64,000 bases of DNA, from positions 856,501-920,500 of the forward strand of contig NZ_CP090557.1 in NCBI RefSeq assembly GCF_021484805.1, written 5' to 3'. Position numbers and translations under genes: made by a program. The DNA is from Tellurirhabdus bombi (GTDB taxonomy: Bacteria; Bacteroidota; Bacteroidia; Cytophagales; Spirosomataceae). This document shows positions 43,912-53,874 of this stretch, piece after piece. The notes under the pieces are model-generated. The model did no database searches and was not told the DNA's origin. It saw nothing but the letters and a program-made list of their open reading frames with translations. Within the stretch, counting starts at the first letter, position 1. Every line of letters begins with the position of its first letter.

Positions 43912-45351
43912 ATGATACGTCAAGCGGCATCCATCTGCCTAGTCTTTCTTTTTAGTTTGCCCGTAGTAGCCCAGAATATGCTGGGAGTTTCTACCAGTCC
44001 TTATGGCGGCACTCATAGTTTGTACATTAATCCGGCCTTTGCGGCTACCTCACCACATTCCTTTTACTTAAATGTTGCGGCGGTTAATGCCCACGTCAGC
44101 AACAATTATGTTCGCTATCAGGCCCCTTTCTCCCTGTGGCAGCTTGCCCTGGGGCGTGTCCCACGCGAATACCAGCGCCCAGACGGCTCCGTGCAATTCA
44201 AGACGGACTACACGGGCGAAATTTTAAACGACCAATTGAAATCCGGTACGGCCTGGGTTGAAGTACGTGGCCCTTCTGCGCTGATCAAGTTCGGGCAGGG
44301 TGCTGCCGTGGGGTTAACAACCCGGTTGCGGTCGGCGGCGCAGTTTCGGAATGCGTCGGAACAGCTGCTGTCGCTGGTTCGGGCGGGGTTGGAAGATGAA
44401 ACGCTTTACAACATACCCAGCCGGGACAATCAATTTAGCGCAACCACCAACACCTACGCCGAAATTGGCCTGACGCTGGCCATTCCCATTCTCCAGGATG
44501 ATTATCAGCAACTGAGCATTGGCGCTACTGTCAAGCGACTGAAAGGGCTTACATCCGGCTTTTTAATCAACAACGGACTGAGTTACCGGCTGCGGATTGA
44601 TGAAGTAAATCCTAATTCCGTTTATCTACAAGCAGAATCCTTGAATGCTGAATTGGGCTATACGACCTATTTGCAGGAAAAAGGCCGCTCGGTAACACTC
44701 CGGCAATTGTTTGATGCCAACAATCCGGGACAGGGCTGGGGAGCCGATCTGGGCCTTTCGTATCAGCTCATGGCCGATGACAATCCCTCCAAACACATGC
44801 TGCGCCTGGGCGTTGCCCTCAACGATCTGGGAAATATTCAGTATAAGAGCCAGCAGTATGTGCAACGCTATAGCATCAATCAAACGAATCGTCGCTTTTC
44901 GCAACAGGATTTTGACGAGGTAAATGGCAGTGAAGACGCCGCCCAGGTGATCCGCAATAAACTGGAATTGACCGACGCAGACAACCAGCGCCAGTTTACA
45001 TCGGGCTTACCAACCACCTTATCCATCAATGCGGATGTACGGATGAGCGAGGGACTTTACCTGTCGGGAACGTTGCTGAGCAACCTGCGGTCTAAAGATG
45101 CAATCGCCATGTATCAGCCTACATTGCTGGCTATCACGCCCCGCCTTGAAACACCGACGCTAGGCATTTCTATCCCTTTACTTTATCTAAATCAGGCATT
45201 TATGGCGGGTGTTTCCATGCGGTTAGGACCTGTTTTTATTGGTTCTGACAACCTGATCGGATTAATTGGCAGTACTAGCAACAATCTTAGACCGCGCGGA
45301 GCGGACATTTACGCTGGATTTTCTTTTGCAGGGCTGCGCCGGAATCCGTAA
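43912..45351 (+). CDS. DUF5723 family outer-membrane beta-barrel protein
   Basis: From ATG at 43912 the protein has 479 residues with signal peptide ending LPVVAQ. The ATG at 43870 would place 14 residues in front of that signal. The mature part begins NMLGVSTSPYGGTHSLYINPAFAA and alternates in beta fashion to a C-terminal aromatic strand (IYAGFSFAGLRRN). This fits the DUF5723 group of Bacteroidota outer-membrane barrels. The function is unknown. It is followed by two OmpA proteins on the same strand, possibly anchoring partners. Confidence 0.78.
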   Translation: MIRQAASICLVFLFSLPVVAQNMLGVSTSPYGGTHSLYINPAFAATSPHSFYLNVAAVNAHVSNNYVRYQAPFSLWQLALGRVPREYQRPDGSVQFKTDYTGEILNDQLKSGTAWVEVRGPSALIKFGQGAAVGLTTRLRSAAQFRNASEQLLSLVRAGLEDETLYNIPSRDNQFSATTNTYAEIGLTLAIPILQDDYQQLSIGATVKRLKGLTSGFLINNGLSYRLRIDEVNPNSVYLQAESLNAELGYTTYLQEKGRSVTLRQLFDANNPGQGWGADLGLSYQLMADDNPSKHMLRLGVALNDLGNIQYKSQQYVQRYSINQTNRRFSQQDFDEVNGSEDAAQVIRNKLELTDADNQRQFTSGLPTTLSINADVRMSEGLYLSGTLLSNLRSKDAIAMYQPTLLAITPRLETPTLGISIPLLYLNQAFMAGVSMRLGPVFIGSDNLIGLIGSTSNNLRPRGADIYAGFSFAGLRRNP

Positions 45352-45397
45352 TTTTAGCTTCACTCAAAAGATTTAGCAGTCCTGTTCGTTTTCCTGG

Positions 45398-46498
45398 ATG
45401 AAGTTACGCATCAGCTATCTATTACTTTTTGTCTTTTTCCTTTCTTTCAGGGCTTTCGGCCAGCAACCAATTGCGAACGAGTATACGGTTCAGATTGAGG
45501 CCAAAGACGGGGCGGGTACTCCGGTTCCGGCCACGTTAACGATTACTTCGGAGAAAACGGGTCTTTCGCAAAAAGGGAGCTTGAAAAATGGTGCCTATAC
45601 GGTGGCCTTGAAGACAGGAAGCTCTTACGAAATTGAAGCAAACCACGAAGCCTACCGCACGGTGCGCAAAAAGATTAAGCTTGACCCCGTGGCCAATGCG
45701 CAGCCACAGCTTAACGTGGTGTTGGAAATGACGCCCCGGCAGCCGGTCAAAGCGGCAGCTTCAACCATTGTTATTCGGGTTATTGATCAGGTGACGGGCC
45801 GCCCGCTGGCCGAAGGATTTGACATACGCATGGAAAATCTGACCCGCAATCAGGCGCTGGCCCCCATCGATGCGGATAACGGCAGCATTACGTTTCAGAT
45901 TGAGCCGCTTCAGCAATTTCGGTTTGTGGTTAAAGCCAAAGGCTACGAAACGTACCGCTACGAAAGCGAAGCGCGCATGAAAAATGACATTATGATTCCT
46001 CTCAAAAGGTCAGCCAGTACAGCGGCACCGGCGGCGGTCGCTCAAGCCCCGGCAACGCCTACTGAGACGGTAACCAAACCGGCGCCCCAGCCCGTAGCCG
46101 TCAAGGCACCACCCATTGCGCCCGCTAAAACCGAATTACCCACCCTGGAAAGAGGCAGTGCAATCACACTTGACAACGTTTATTTCGATCAAAGTAGCTA
46201 CCTGCTTCGATCCGATTCGTATACGCAGCTTGATCAACTGGTTAGCCAGCTTAAAAGCCGACCAACCCTCCGCATCGAAATTGCTGGCCATACCGACAAC
46301 GTCGGTGACAACCGCCTCAATCAGGCTTTGTCGCAGAACCGGGCGCGGGTTATTCGCAATTATCTGGTAAATAGAGGCGTTGACGAAAAAAGGGTGCAGT
46401 ACCGAGGTTACGGCTCCAGCCAGCCCGTAGCTCCGAGCGATACTGAAGAAAATAAAAAGAAAAATCGCCGCGTAGTCGTTCAGGTTCTTTCGGAATAA
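45398..46498 (+). CDS. OmpA family protein with CNA-B-like domains (first of a pair)
   Basis: The 366-residue protein has a signal peptide ending FRAFGQ. Two beta domains (about 28-110 and 125-200: VQIEAKDGAGTPVPATLTIT; IVIRVIDQVTGRPLAEGF) resemble carboxypeptidase-regulatory or CNA-B folds. An Ala/Pro-rich linker (about 205-245) precedes the C-terminal OmpA domain (about 255-366) with ITLDNVYFDQSSYLL, EIAGHTDNVGDNRLN and the KKKNRRVVVQVL end, which binds peptidoglycan. It lacks a membrane barrel of its own. The paralogue follows at 46613. Confidence 0.9.
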   Translation: MKLRISYLLLFVFFLSFRAFGQQPIANEYTVQIEAKDGAGTPVPATLTITSEKTGLSQKGSLKNGAYTVALKTGSSYEIEANHEAYRTVRKKIKLDPVANAQPQLNVVLEMTPRQPVKAAASTIVIRVIDQVTGRPLAEGFDIRMENLTRNQALAPIDADNGSITFQIEPLQQFRFVVKAKGYETYRYESEARMKNDIMIPLKRSASTAAPAAVAQAPATPTETVTKPAPQPVAVKAPPIAPAKTELPTLERGSAITLDNVYFDQSSYLLRSDSYTQLDQLVSQLKSRPTLRIEIAGHTDNVGDNRLNQALSQNRARVIRNYLVNRGVDEKRVQYRGYGSSQPVAPSDTEENKKKNRRVVVQVLSE

Positions 46499-46555
46499 GG
46501 CTGGTTTGTTCGGTAATTTTTGCCTTTAGACAAGCATAACCTGTTAGCCAATTCA

Positions 46556-46585
46556 TTTGTAATCCACCATAATTGCGTTAATTTG
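46556..46585 (+). promoter_or_regulatory. Possible promoter of the second OmpA gene
   Basis: TTTG at 46556-46559 and TTAATTTG at 46578-46585 resemble the Bacteroidota -33 (TTTG) and -7 (TAnnTTTG) elements, with an 18-nt spacer and one mismatch. They lie 28 nt before the start codon at 46613. Confidence 0.4.
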
Positions 46586-46612
46586 TAACTTATAATCCGA
46601 GCTTGCTAACTT

Positions 46613-47998
46613 ATGGTGCGTGGTCTACTTTTTCTTCTCCTACTGTCATTTTCCAGCTTTTCGGTGTTAGCCCGGCCACTGGTTAATAGCCGGTTGGTAG
46701 CTGCGTATGAGTATAAAGTTAAGGTTGAAGTACAGGATAAATCAGGACAGCTGATCCCGGCAACGGTAACCCTCACGTCTGATAAAAACAAAACACCCCG
46801 GAAGCGCGTACTGAAAACAGGTTCGCACACGTATACGCTTCTCTCGGGTGATACCTACTATTTTGAGGCTTCGCAGGCCGGGTATGCTGTAGCCCGCAAA
46901 ACCATCCGTATCGAACGCGTTGAGGATATACCGAAAGACGAGCAAACGGTCATTCTGGAAATGGCTCCGCTGGGCAAGACCACGCCAATGACCATTGTGG
47001 TTCTGGATTCAGAAAACGGGCAGCCACTTAAAGAAGGCTTTCAGGTTCAGTTAAGTGCTGAGTCTGACGATAAGCCTGCGGATAGCAAGATTGTGACGGA
47101 GCCTTCGGTTACGCTTCAGGCTGACTCCAGACAACCATTTCGCTTTCTCATTCGCGCCCGGGGCTACTTCCCGCACGAACACGAAATAGCCGATACTCGC
47201 CAGCCTAAAGACGTTATTATCAAGCTGCGGCGTCAGACCGAAGCCGTTGTTCGGCCCTATGATATTCGGGTAATGGACGGGGATTATCGTTATGTGCTTC
47301 CCCGCTGCGAAATCAACGTCTGGGATGAGCAGAAACGGCCTGTAAAAATTAATTTCGATAGCTATACCGGCGACTGGCGGGTGCATTTGGAAGAATCACA
47401 GAGCTACAGCGTTGAAGTAAAAGCAGCCGGTTTTATGCCCCACCGTGGCCCACTAACCCGTCCGCCGCAGTCCTTAATTCTGATTGTGATGTACCCGGAT
47501 GTGCCCAAGATCGCCCAGGTGGAAGAAACAGTCAAAACGCCCGTCGAAGAAGCCAAACCAACGGAAGAGGCCGCCCGCCCTGCGTCTAAACAGGACAATA
47601 TATTCACTCGGCTAGCCGAGAAACTAGGCCGCTCCGAAGAGCCAGATCTGGTGGGCAAAACCATTACGCTTAACAACGTTTATTTTAAGCAGGGCAGTTA
47701 TGTTGTCTTGCCGGAATCGTATCCGCAACTTGATGAATTAATTGAAGCCCTGAAGAGCCGCCCTACCATGCAAATCGAGGTTGCTGGCCATACCGACCGC
47801 CTCGGCGATCCGCGCATGAACCTTTTTCTGTCCGAAAACCGGGCAAAATCCGTTTATGAGTATCTGGTCAAAAAAGGAATTCCTAAACAACGGCTCCGCC
47901 ATAAAGGGTATGGTTTCGGAAAATCCATTGCGCCTAGCGACACGGAAGAAAACCGCCAGAAAAATCGGCGCGTAGAAGTGCGTATTATTGAAGGTTAA
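46613..47998 (+). CDS. OmpA family protein with three N-terminal beta domains (second of a pair)
   Basis: The 461-residue protein has a signal peptide ending SVLARP. The first two beta domains match those of the neighbour (VEVQDKSGQLIPATVTLTSD; IVVLDSENGQPLKEGFQVQL). A third (about 215-290: YDIRVMDGDYRYVLPRCEIN) is additional. A charged linker precedes the OmpA domain (about 345-461; ITLNNVYFKQGSYVVLPESY, EVAGHTDRLGDPRMN). It probably ties the outer membrane to peptidoglycan. Its last 14 nt overlap the end of the convergent receiver gene. Confidence 0.9.
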   Translation: MVRGLLFLLLLSFSSFSVLARPLVNSRLVAAYEYKVKVEVQDKSGQLIPATVTLTSDKNKTPRKRVLKTGSHTYTLLSGDTYYFEASQAGYAVARKTIRIERVEDIPKDEQTVILEMAPLGKTTPMTIVVLDSENGQPLKEGFQVQLSAESDDKPADSKIVTEPSVTLQADSRQPFRFLIRARGYFPHEHEIADTRQPKDVIIKLRRQTEAVVRPYDIRVMDGDYRYVLPRCEINVWDEQKRPVKINFDSYTGDWRVHLEESQSYSVEVKAAGFMPHRGPLTRPPQSLILIVMYPDVPKIAQVEETVKTPVEEAKPTEEAARPASKQDNIFTRLAEKLGRSEEPDLVGKTITLNNVYFKQGSYVVLPESYPQLDELIEALKSRPTMQIEVAGHTDRLGDPRMNLFLSENRAKSVYEYLVKKGIPKQRLRHKGYGFGKSIAPSDTEENRQKNRRVEVRIIEG

Positions 47999-48464
47999 CG
48001 CTCGATGGCTGCTTTGAGAACCCAAACCGCTCTTGCCAGTGGTCATACACGGTTTTCATCAGCTCTTTCATGTCGTCGAAGCTTAAGGGTTTGCTGGTGC
48101 AGGTCATAGCCCCCAGATCAACGCACAGGTCGATCTCGTTTTTATTCTGGGTGTTGACAAACAAAACCACCGGAATGTGTTGAAACACCTCGTGGCTTTT
48201 CAGCTGCCGGAGCGTATCAAACCCACTTAACCCGGGCATGAACTTATCCAGTACAACAATCCAGGGAATCGCTACGGGCGACGGGGCAGCGCCCAGGCTT
48301 TCTGTGAGATAACGAAGTAAGTGTTCGCCGCTCTCCAGTTCAACGACGGAACTCTCCAAACCGATTGACTCCAAGGCCATTCGCATGAGCATTCGATCCT
48401 CCTCATCATCATCAACCAATACAATGGTCGGCTTACTTGAAGTAGTGGTTGGCTCCATATGCAT
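47985..48464 (-). CDS. Single-domain response regulator
   Basis: The 159-residue protein is a lone receiver domain. The acidic pocket is in IVLVDDDEEDRMLMRM, the phospho-acceptor Asp in WIVVLDKFMPGLSGFD, and the conserved Lys in TSKPLSFDDM. It has no output domain. A few N-terminal residues (MHMEPTTTSSKP) precede it, and the second Met could be the real start. Such proteins act through phosphotransfer or protein binding. The partner kinase is not in this neighbourhood. The gene converges with the OmpA gene, overlapping by 14 nt. Confidence 0.9.
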   Translation of the reverse strand: MHMEPTTTSSKPTIVLVDDDEEDRMLMRMALESIGLESSVVELESGEHLLRYLTESLGAAPSPVAIPWIVVLDKFMPGLSGFDTLRQLKSHEVFQHIPVVLFVNTQNKNEIDLCVDLGAMTCTSKPLSFDDMKELMKTVYDHWQERFGFSKQPSSVNLQ

Positions 48465-48606
48465 CGATTTGGTCCTTGCAACGTACTTGTTTGAAGGAGC
48501 AAATTTCTGCTTTTTTAGTCAATATACTAGACCATTAAATAAACTTAACTACTACAGAATCAACTAAACTTACTTTCAAGTAAGCTAACAGAATGGATTT
48601 AGACCT

Positions 48607-49569
48607 CTATTTAATAAAGTGATCTGCTTCGTGTACCTTGGTTTCGTTACCCAGCGAAAGCGTATAATTGAAGCCCTTGTGAATGCTGTAGGCTCCGTGT
48701 TCGCCAGCGCGATTGACAGCTAGTATGCCCACCTGCAAATCTTTGTATTCGGGCGTTTTTTTCACCAATCGACGGATCGCTTCTTCACAGGCTTGCTGGG
48801 GTGTTTTTCCCTGCCGCATCAGTTCAACGACCAGAAACGAACTCACCGCCCGCATCACGGTTTCGCCCAAACCCGTAGCACACGCCCCGCCAATCTCATT
48901 GTCAATGTATAAACCAGCGCCCAGAATAGGAGAATCTCCCACGCGACCGCGCATTTTGAACGCCAATCCACTCGTGGTACAAGCGCCCGAAAGATCATTT
49001 TTCGCATCAATAGCCAATACCCCAATCGTATCGTGCCGCTCAATATTGATTACGGGTTTGTATTTCGATTCTTTTTTCCAGTCTTCCCACGCTTTTTTAG
49101 CGTTTTCCGTCAGGAGATTTTCTTTTTTAAAGCCATTTGCCAAAGCAAATTGATAGGCCCCTTCCCCAGCCAGCATGACGTGCGGCGTTTTCTCCATCAC
49201 GGCCCGCGCCACGGAAATCGCGTGCATGATGTTTTCCATAAAAGTAACCGAACCAGCCCGGCCTTTTTCGTCCATGATGCAGGCATCCAGCGTAACATGG
49301 CCGTCGCGGTCAGGCAAACCCCCGTAGCCAACGGACGTATCTTTGGGGTCGGCTTCCGGCACCCGGGCCGCCGCTTCGACCGCATCCAGCGCACGCCCTT
49401 TTTTATTTAGAATGGCCCATCCAGCCTCGTTTGCGCCCCGATTGTTCCAGGTAGAAATAATCAACGGGACCTGTGGTTTGGGTTGAGCAGCAAAAGATTT
49501 GGTAATATTTAAACGACTTAGTACAGCAGTGGCCGCTGCGCTGGCTAGCAGTTTACGACGGGAAATCAT
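48607..49569 (-). CDS. Glycosylasparaginase (N4-(beta-N-acetylglucosaminyl)-L-asparaginase)
   Basis: This is a 320-residue Ntn-hydrolase. The N-terminus MISRRKLLASAAATA looks like a Tat-type signal, so the enzyme is probably exported to the periplasm. Autoproteolysis before Thr181 in RHDTIGVLAID would free the N-terminal nucleophile. GGACATGLGETVMRAV is the binding loop. The enzyme removes the GlcNAc-Asn linkage left from N-glycoproteins, which fits an alpha-mannose-rich diet (GH92 in the window). It is not adjacent to the PUL. A plain asparaginase activity cannot be excluded. Confidence 0.88.
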   Translation of the reverse strand: MISRRKLLASAAATAVLSRLNITKSFAAQPKPQVPLIISTWNNRGANEAGWAILNKKGRALDAVEAAARVPEADPKDTSVGYGGLPDRDGHVTLDACIMDEKGRAGSVTFMENIMHAISVARAVMEKTPHVMLAGEGAYQFALANGFKKENLLTENAKKAWEDWKKESKYKPVINIERHDTIGVLAIDAKNDLSGACTTSGLAFKMRGRVGDSPILGAGLYIDNEIGGACATGLGETVMRAVSSFLVVELMRQGKTPQQACEEAIRRLVKKTPEYKDLQVGILAVNRAGEHGAYSIHKGFNYTLSLGNETKVHEADHFIK

Positions 49570-49620
49570 GGTTTGTTCGATGAACGTTTGAGGTAATTTT
49601 ACAGTAAATAAAGCTACGTT

Positions 49621-51558
49621 TTACCGAACTACCAACACTGCCCCCCGCCGGTCCTCCGGTAAATCCCGCGAACGAATGACGTACTGGTACATTCCCGTGG
49701 GCAGGTTTTCGCCATTGTATTTCCCATCCCAAGCCTGGGCGTAGCCTTTGGAGTGGTAAACAAGGCTTCCCCAGCGATTGTAAATATCAACCGTACAATC
49801 CGGATATTCCTCTATGCCCCGAATATCCCAGGTATCATTCACCCCGTCTCCATTGGGCGAAAAGGCGTCAGGGACCAGCAAACGCACAAAAACCGTCACC
49901 GTCATCTGGGCCGTTGTGGTACAGCCCTGCGGACTAGTAACCGCCACTTGATACGTAGTTGTCGTGGCTGGACTGGCTTTTGGTCGAGCCATTCCTGGAT
50001 TGTCCAGGCTGGCGGGTGGGCTCCACTGATACTGCAACGTATCGCTCCCGAACGGATTCAAGGTTAGCGCACTTCCCCGCGCTAGTATTGCATTTTCCAG
50101 TTTCACCACCGGATTTGTATGCACCAGCACTGCGAGACTATCGGACGACACGCACCCGGTTGCCTTGCTCGTTGTCTGGACTTTGTAATTGCCGGCCTCT
50201 GTGACCCGTATGGCTGAGGTGGCTTCCCCATTGATCGGAGTCTTGTTTTTGTACCAGCGATAGGTGTAGTTACCGTTGGAAGCAAGCAAATTCACGCCAT
50301 TTCCCGGACAAAAATCCGTAGGTCCGTCGGCGGCTATTTTCACCGCTTCTGCGGTCCCATAGTCTAGCTTTACGCTGACGGGTGAGGTACTTGTTTGACC
50401 ACAGGTGTTGGTAAACCGCTTGACGATGGTGTAGGTTCCCGGCTGTTGAGCGACTAAACTGGCCAGTGTATCGCCTTCCAGCGCCACGCCGTCCCGCTGC
50501 CACTGGTAACCCCATTCGGGCAGCGAATCGGTTCGAAGTGTCACCGTCTGGCCCTCACAAACGGCAACGCCCGTCAGGAAACCATTTTTGGTCGCTGTTA
50601 CTGCCGAAGGAGGGGATGTTTTCAGAGAAATAACCGGCTCGGGAGGCGTTATCGGTGGGCACTCAACCACTGCAATCTGGAAATCGCGGCGCACCGAACC
50701 AATTCGTTGTAAGGCATTTCCCGGCTCAACTCGAAGTTCTTCACACAAAACGGTAAAGACAAACAGGCCGATCTGGTTCGGCGTGACACTGAGCAAACCC
50801 GTATTCATATCGATCTGCAAGGTAGGGCTTCCCGGCACAGCATTTCCCGCATCAAAACCATTTTGCCACTGCACTGTCGGATAATTCTGGCTTGGCTCAT
50901 TCGACGCGCCGTTGCTCTGGCTCGTGAAACCCTTGTAAGGGGTTACGAGTGAATAGCGAAGTACGTCATTATCAGCGTCGGTTGCTTTAAAGCTAAAGGT
51001 CAGCGGTTTGTTGATGCAGGCATATAGCGTAACAGGGTTACTAAAAACAGGCGACGAGTTCACCCGCTCTTTCAACGAAGGAAACTCCAGGTGAAACACC
51101 ATGCCCGCATCGTTGGGCTGAACAATGTTATTGATGGTAGGATTTCGGCAGCAGGTTCCGTATACGACATAATAACCCCGGGCATCGTCAAAGCGGTCAG
51201 GATCAAGGGTTAACTCCGCCGCGTAGCGCACTTCAGAAAGTTTTAGTGGCCGTAGGTTAACGCAGGCATTGTTGGTAGTCGAGATAACTTTTTTATCGGT
51301 TAAGGGTAATTTATAATCCCCCATTTTAATGTTATTCCGCCGACCGTAGATGGTCACTACCACCTCTGATTTGACATCGCCGACGTTGCTGTTCAGATCG
51401 TCCATGAACAGATGAATGCCCAGCACATAGCGGTTTGTTTTGCCGGTGGCTACCAGACGCACATTTCCACCAACAATGTGCGACGCCCAACAGGGAGCGC
51501 TCCAGGCCAACAGATAGAGTAGTATAAAGGTTACGGTGAAACGTCGAGTCATAGCCAT
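49621..51558 (-). CDS. Large surface protein with gliding-type C-terminal domain (T9SS cargo)
   Basis: The 645-residue protein has a signal peptide ending PCWASH. An N-terminal beta domain (about 25-300) contains TLYACINKPLTFSFKATDAD, resembling cadherin/PKD-like folds. Ig/PKD-type repeats follow to about 550 (QTVTLRTDSLPEWGYQWQRD; YTYRWYKNKTPINGEATSAI). The C-terminal gliding-motility/CHU_C domain (about 555-645) has PDAFSPNGDGVNDTWDIRGI and WDGKYNGENLPTGMYQYVI. Such C-termini direct export by the type IX system and surface attachment. The ligand is unknown. It may act in adhesion. Confidence 0.9.
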   Translation of the reverse strand: MAMTRRFTVTFILLYLLAWSAPCWASHIVGGNVRLVATGKTNRYVLGIHLFMDDLNSNVGDVKSEVVVTIYGRRNNIKMGDYKLPLTDKKVISTTNNACVNLRPLKLSEVRYAAELTLDPDRFDDARGYYVVYGTCCRNPTINNIVQPNDAGMVFHLEFPSLKERVNSSPVFSNPVTLYACINKPLTFSFKATDADNDVLRYSLVTPYKGFTSQSNGASNEPSQNYPTVQWQNGFDAGNAVPGSPTLQIDMNTGLLSVTPNQIGLFVFTVLCEELRVEPGNALQRIGSVRRDFQIAVVECPPITPPEPVISLKTSPPSAVTATKNGFLTGVAVCEGQTVTLRTDSLPEWGYQWQRDGVALEGDTLASLVAQQPGTYTIVKRFTNTCGQTSTSPVSVKLDYGTAEAVKIAADGPTDFCPGNGVNLLASNGNYTYRWYKNKTPINGEATSAIRVTEAGNYKVQTTSKATGCVSSDSLAVLVHTNPVVKLENAILARGSALTLNPFGSDTLQYQWSPPASLDNPGMARPKASPATTTTYQVAVTSPQGCTTTAQMTVTVFVRLLVPDAFSPNGDGVNDTWDIRGIEEYPDCTVDIYNRWGSLVYHSKGYAQAWDGKYNGENLPTGMYQYVIRSRDLPEDRRGAVLVVR

Positions 51559-51735
51559 CGTTGTCTGGCAATACTCCTACAAATATAATTCCAAAAGACG
51601 ATCCTCGACGGCCAAACTCAATTTTACCCTACTCCATAGACAACTCATTCAGCAGAAACTGCCCGTTCAATTCACAGAATGCTGTTCCGTGCAACAATTT
51701 TTTGTAGCTTTGATTTACTCACTATTGCATTCGGT

Positions 51736-53844
51736 ATGACTGACCGTGCCACGTTTTTCGATACCAAAATTGAATTTCTCAAGGGCGTTGGCCCCCAGCG
51801 AGCGGCCACGTTGAACAAAGAGCTGAATATCTTCACCTTTGGTGACCTGATTCAGTATTACCCATTTCGTTATGAAGACCGTACTAAATTTCATACCATT
51901 GCCGAATTATCGGACCTGCTGCCCGGTGCGCAGGTAAGGGGCCGCATTCGCGACTGGAGCATCATGGGCGAGGGCTCAAAAAGACGCCTTGTTGCCTCTT
52001 TCACCGACCATACCGGCACCATGGACCTCGTTTGGTTTCACGGCATTAGTTATTACGAAAAGTCTCTCCGCGCGGGCGGCGAATACATTGCTTACGGAAA
52101 ACCGCTTTACTTCGGTAGCACGTACAGCATCACGCACCCGGAGTTGGAAATGCCTTCACCGGATACCGAGCAGGACGGTGCTTTTCAGCCGGTTTATAAC
52201 CTGACGGAGAAGATGCGGCGCACGCATTTTGAGAGCAAGGCCATTGCTAAACTAATGCGCCAGCTTCTCGATATAGCCAAGCCTCACATTCACGAGACCC
52301 TGCCCGAAAGCCTGCTCCATAAATTCCGTTTGCTCCCGAAAGCAGAGGCAATGGAGCATATTCATTTGCCTTACAATCAGGCCTGGCTGAACCAGGCGCT
52401 TCGTCGGCTGAAATTTGAGGAGCTGTTTTTCAACCAGTTGCGTCTGATTAAAAACAAACTCATTCATAAAACTGAATACCCCGGACAGATTTTTCGCGAT
52501 ACGACCATCCTAAATCAGTTTTATAAGGATCACCTGCCTTTTGACCTGACCAATGCGCAAAAGAAGGTTATTAAAGAAATTTATGCCGACCTGATCAGCG
52601 GCAAGCACATGAACCGCCTGTTGCAGGGCGATGTGGGTAGCGGTAAAACCATCGTTGCTTTCATTACCATGCTCATGGCTATCAACAACGGTGCCCAGGC
52701 TTGCATCATGGCCCCAACCGAAATCCTGGCCGATCAGCATTACGAAGGCTTGAAAGTTTTTGTCGATGCGATGGGTTTGCACATCGGCATTCTTACGGGT
52801 TCGACCAACACCAAACGCCGCCGCGTCATCCACGAGGAATTGCAAAACGGCAAGATGAACATCATCGTTGGTACACACGCGTTGCTCGAAGACGTAGTAC
52901 AGTTTAAAAATTTGGGCCTGTGCATCATCGATGAACAACACCGCTTCGGCGTGGCGCAACGGGCCAAGATGTGGGCCAAAAACACGGAAATTCCGCCGCA
53001 CATCCTCGTTATGACCGCCACGCCCATTCCGCGCACGCTGGCCATGACACTGTACGGTAACCTCGATTTATCCGTTATCGACGAACTGCCGGCGGGACGT
53101 AAGCCCATCAAAACGGTTCACCGCTACGACACCCACCGCTCGGAAGTGTTCGGATTTATGCGGCAACAGATCGAGTTAGGCCGACAGGTGTACGTTGTTT
53201 ACCCGCTGATTGAGGAATCGGAAAAGCTGGATTTCAAAGACCTGATGGACGGTTACGAGAGCATTTCCCGGGCTTTTGAAAAACCAAAATACCAGATTAG
53301 CATCCTGCACGGGAAGATGCTCGCCTACGAGAAAGACGATGAAATGATGCGGTTTCAGCGGGGCGAAACGCAGATCATGGTGGCAACTACGGTAATTGAA
53401 GTCGGTGTAAACGTGCCGAACGCGAGCGTTATGGTGGTGGAAAGTGCCGAACGCTTTGGACTGGCTCAGTTGCACCAGTTGCGCGGACGCGTTGGCCGGG
53501 GTGCCGATCAGTCTTACTGTATCTTGATGACCGGTTACAAACTGAGCAAAGAAACCCGCACCCGGATTGAAACGATGGTGAAGACCAACAACGGCTTCGA
53601 AATTGCGGACGTAGATTTGCAATTGCGCGGCCCCGGCGACCTGTCGGGCACGCAACAAAGTGGTATTGCCGATCTTCAGTTGGCCGATCTGGCCAAAGAT
53701 GGCGCCATTCTGACCGCCGCCCGCGAATCGGCACAGGCCGTTTTAGACGAAGATCCGCACCTGATTTTACCACAACACGCTCCTATTCTGACCCAAATCG
53801 AATCGCAGCGGCAGGGCGAAACAAACTGGTCGCGGATTAGCTAA
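51736..53844 (+). CDS. recG: ATP-dependent DNA helicase RecG
   Basis: From ATG at 51736 the protein has 702 residues. The earlier ATG at 51679 would add 19 hydrophobic residues not seen in RecG. The N-terminal wedge/OB domain starts TKIEFLKGVGPQRAATLNKE. Walker A is GDVGSGKT, Walker B DEQH in IIDEQHRFGVAQR, and later motifs are TATPIPRTLAMT and VVESAERFGLAQLHQLRGRV. The C-terminal wedge carries GPGDLSGTQQSG. RecG remodels stalled forks and Holliday junctions. It stands alone, with a small membrane gene 30 nt after it. Confidence 0.97.
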   Translation: MTDRATFFDTKIEFLKGVGPQRAATLNKELNIFTFGDLIQYYPFRYEDRTKFHTIAELSDLLPGAQVRGRIRDWSIMGEGSKRRLVASFTDHTGTMDLVWFHGISYYEKSLRAGGEYIAYGKPLYFGSTYSITHPELEMPSPDTEQDGAFQPVYNLTEKMRRTHFESKAIAKLMRQLLDIAKPHIHETLPESLLHKFRLLPKAEAMEHIHLPYNQAWLNQALRRLKFEELFFNQLRLIKNKLIHKTEYPGQIFRDTTILNQFYKDHLPFDLTNAQKKVIKEIYADLISGKHMNRLLQGDVGSGKTIVAFITMLMAINNGAQACIMAPTEILADQHYEGLKVFVDAMGLHIGILTGSTNTKRRRVIHEELQNGKMNIIVGTHALLEDVVQFKNLGLCIIDEQHRFGVAQRAKMWAKNTEIPPHILVMTATPIPRTLAMTLYGNLDLSVIDELPAGRKPIKTVHRYDTHRSEVFGFMRQQIELGRQVYVVYPLIEESEKLDFKDLMDGYESISRAFEKPKYQISILHGKMLAYEKDDEMMRFQRGETQIMVATTVIEVGVNVPNASVMVVESAERFGLAQLHQLRGRVGRGADQSYCILMTGYKLSKETRTRIETMVKTNNGFEIADVDLQLRGPGDLSGTQQSGIADLQLADLAKDGAILTAARESAQAVLDEDPHLILPQHAPILTQIESQRQGETNWSRIS

Positions 53845-53874
53845 CGACAAGGGTTATCGTTTCAAGCAGAAAAC

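Noticed and set aside
51679-51735. Earlier ATG for recG
   Set aside because: It would add 19 hydrophobic residues not typical of RecG. The start at 51736 fits the family.
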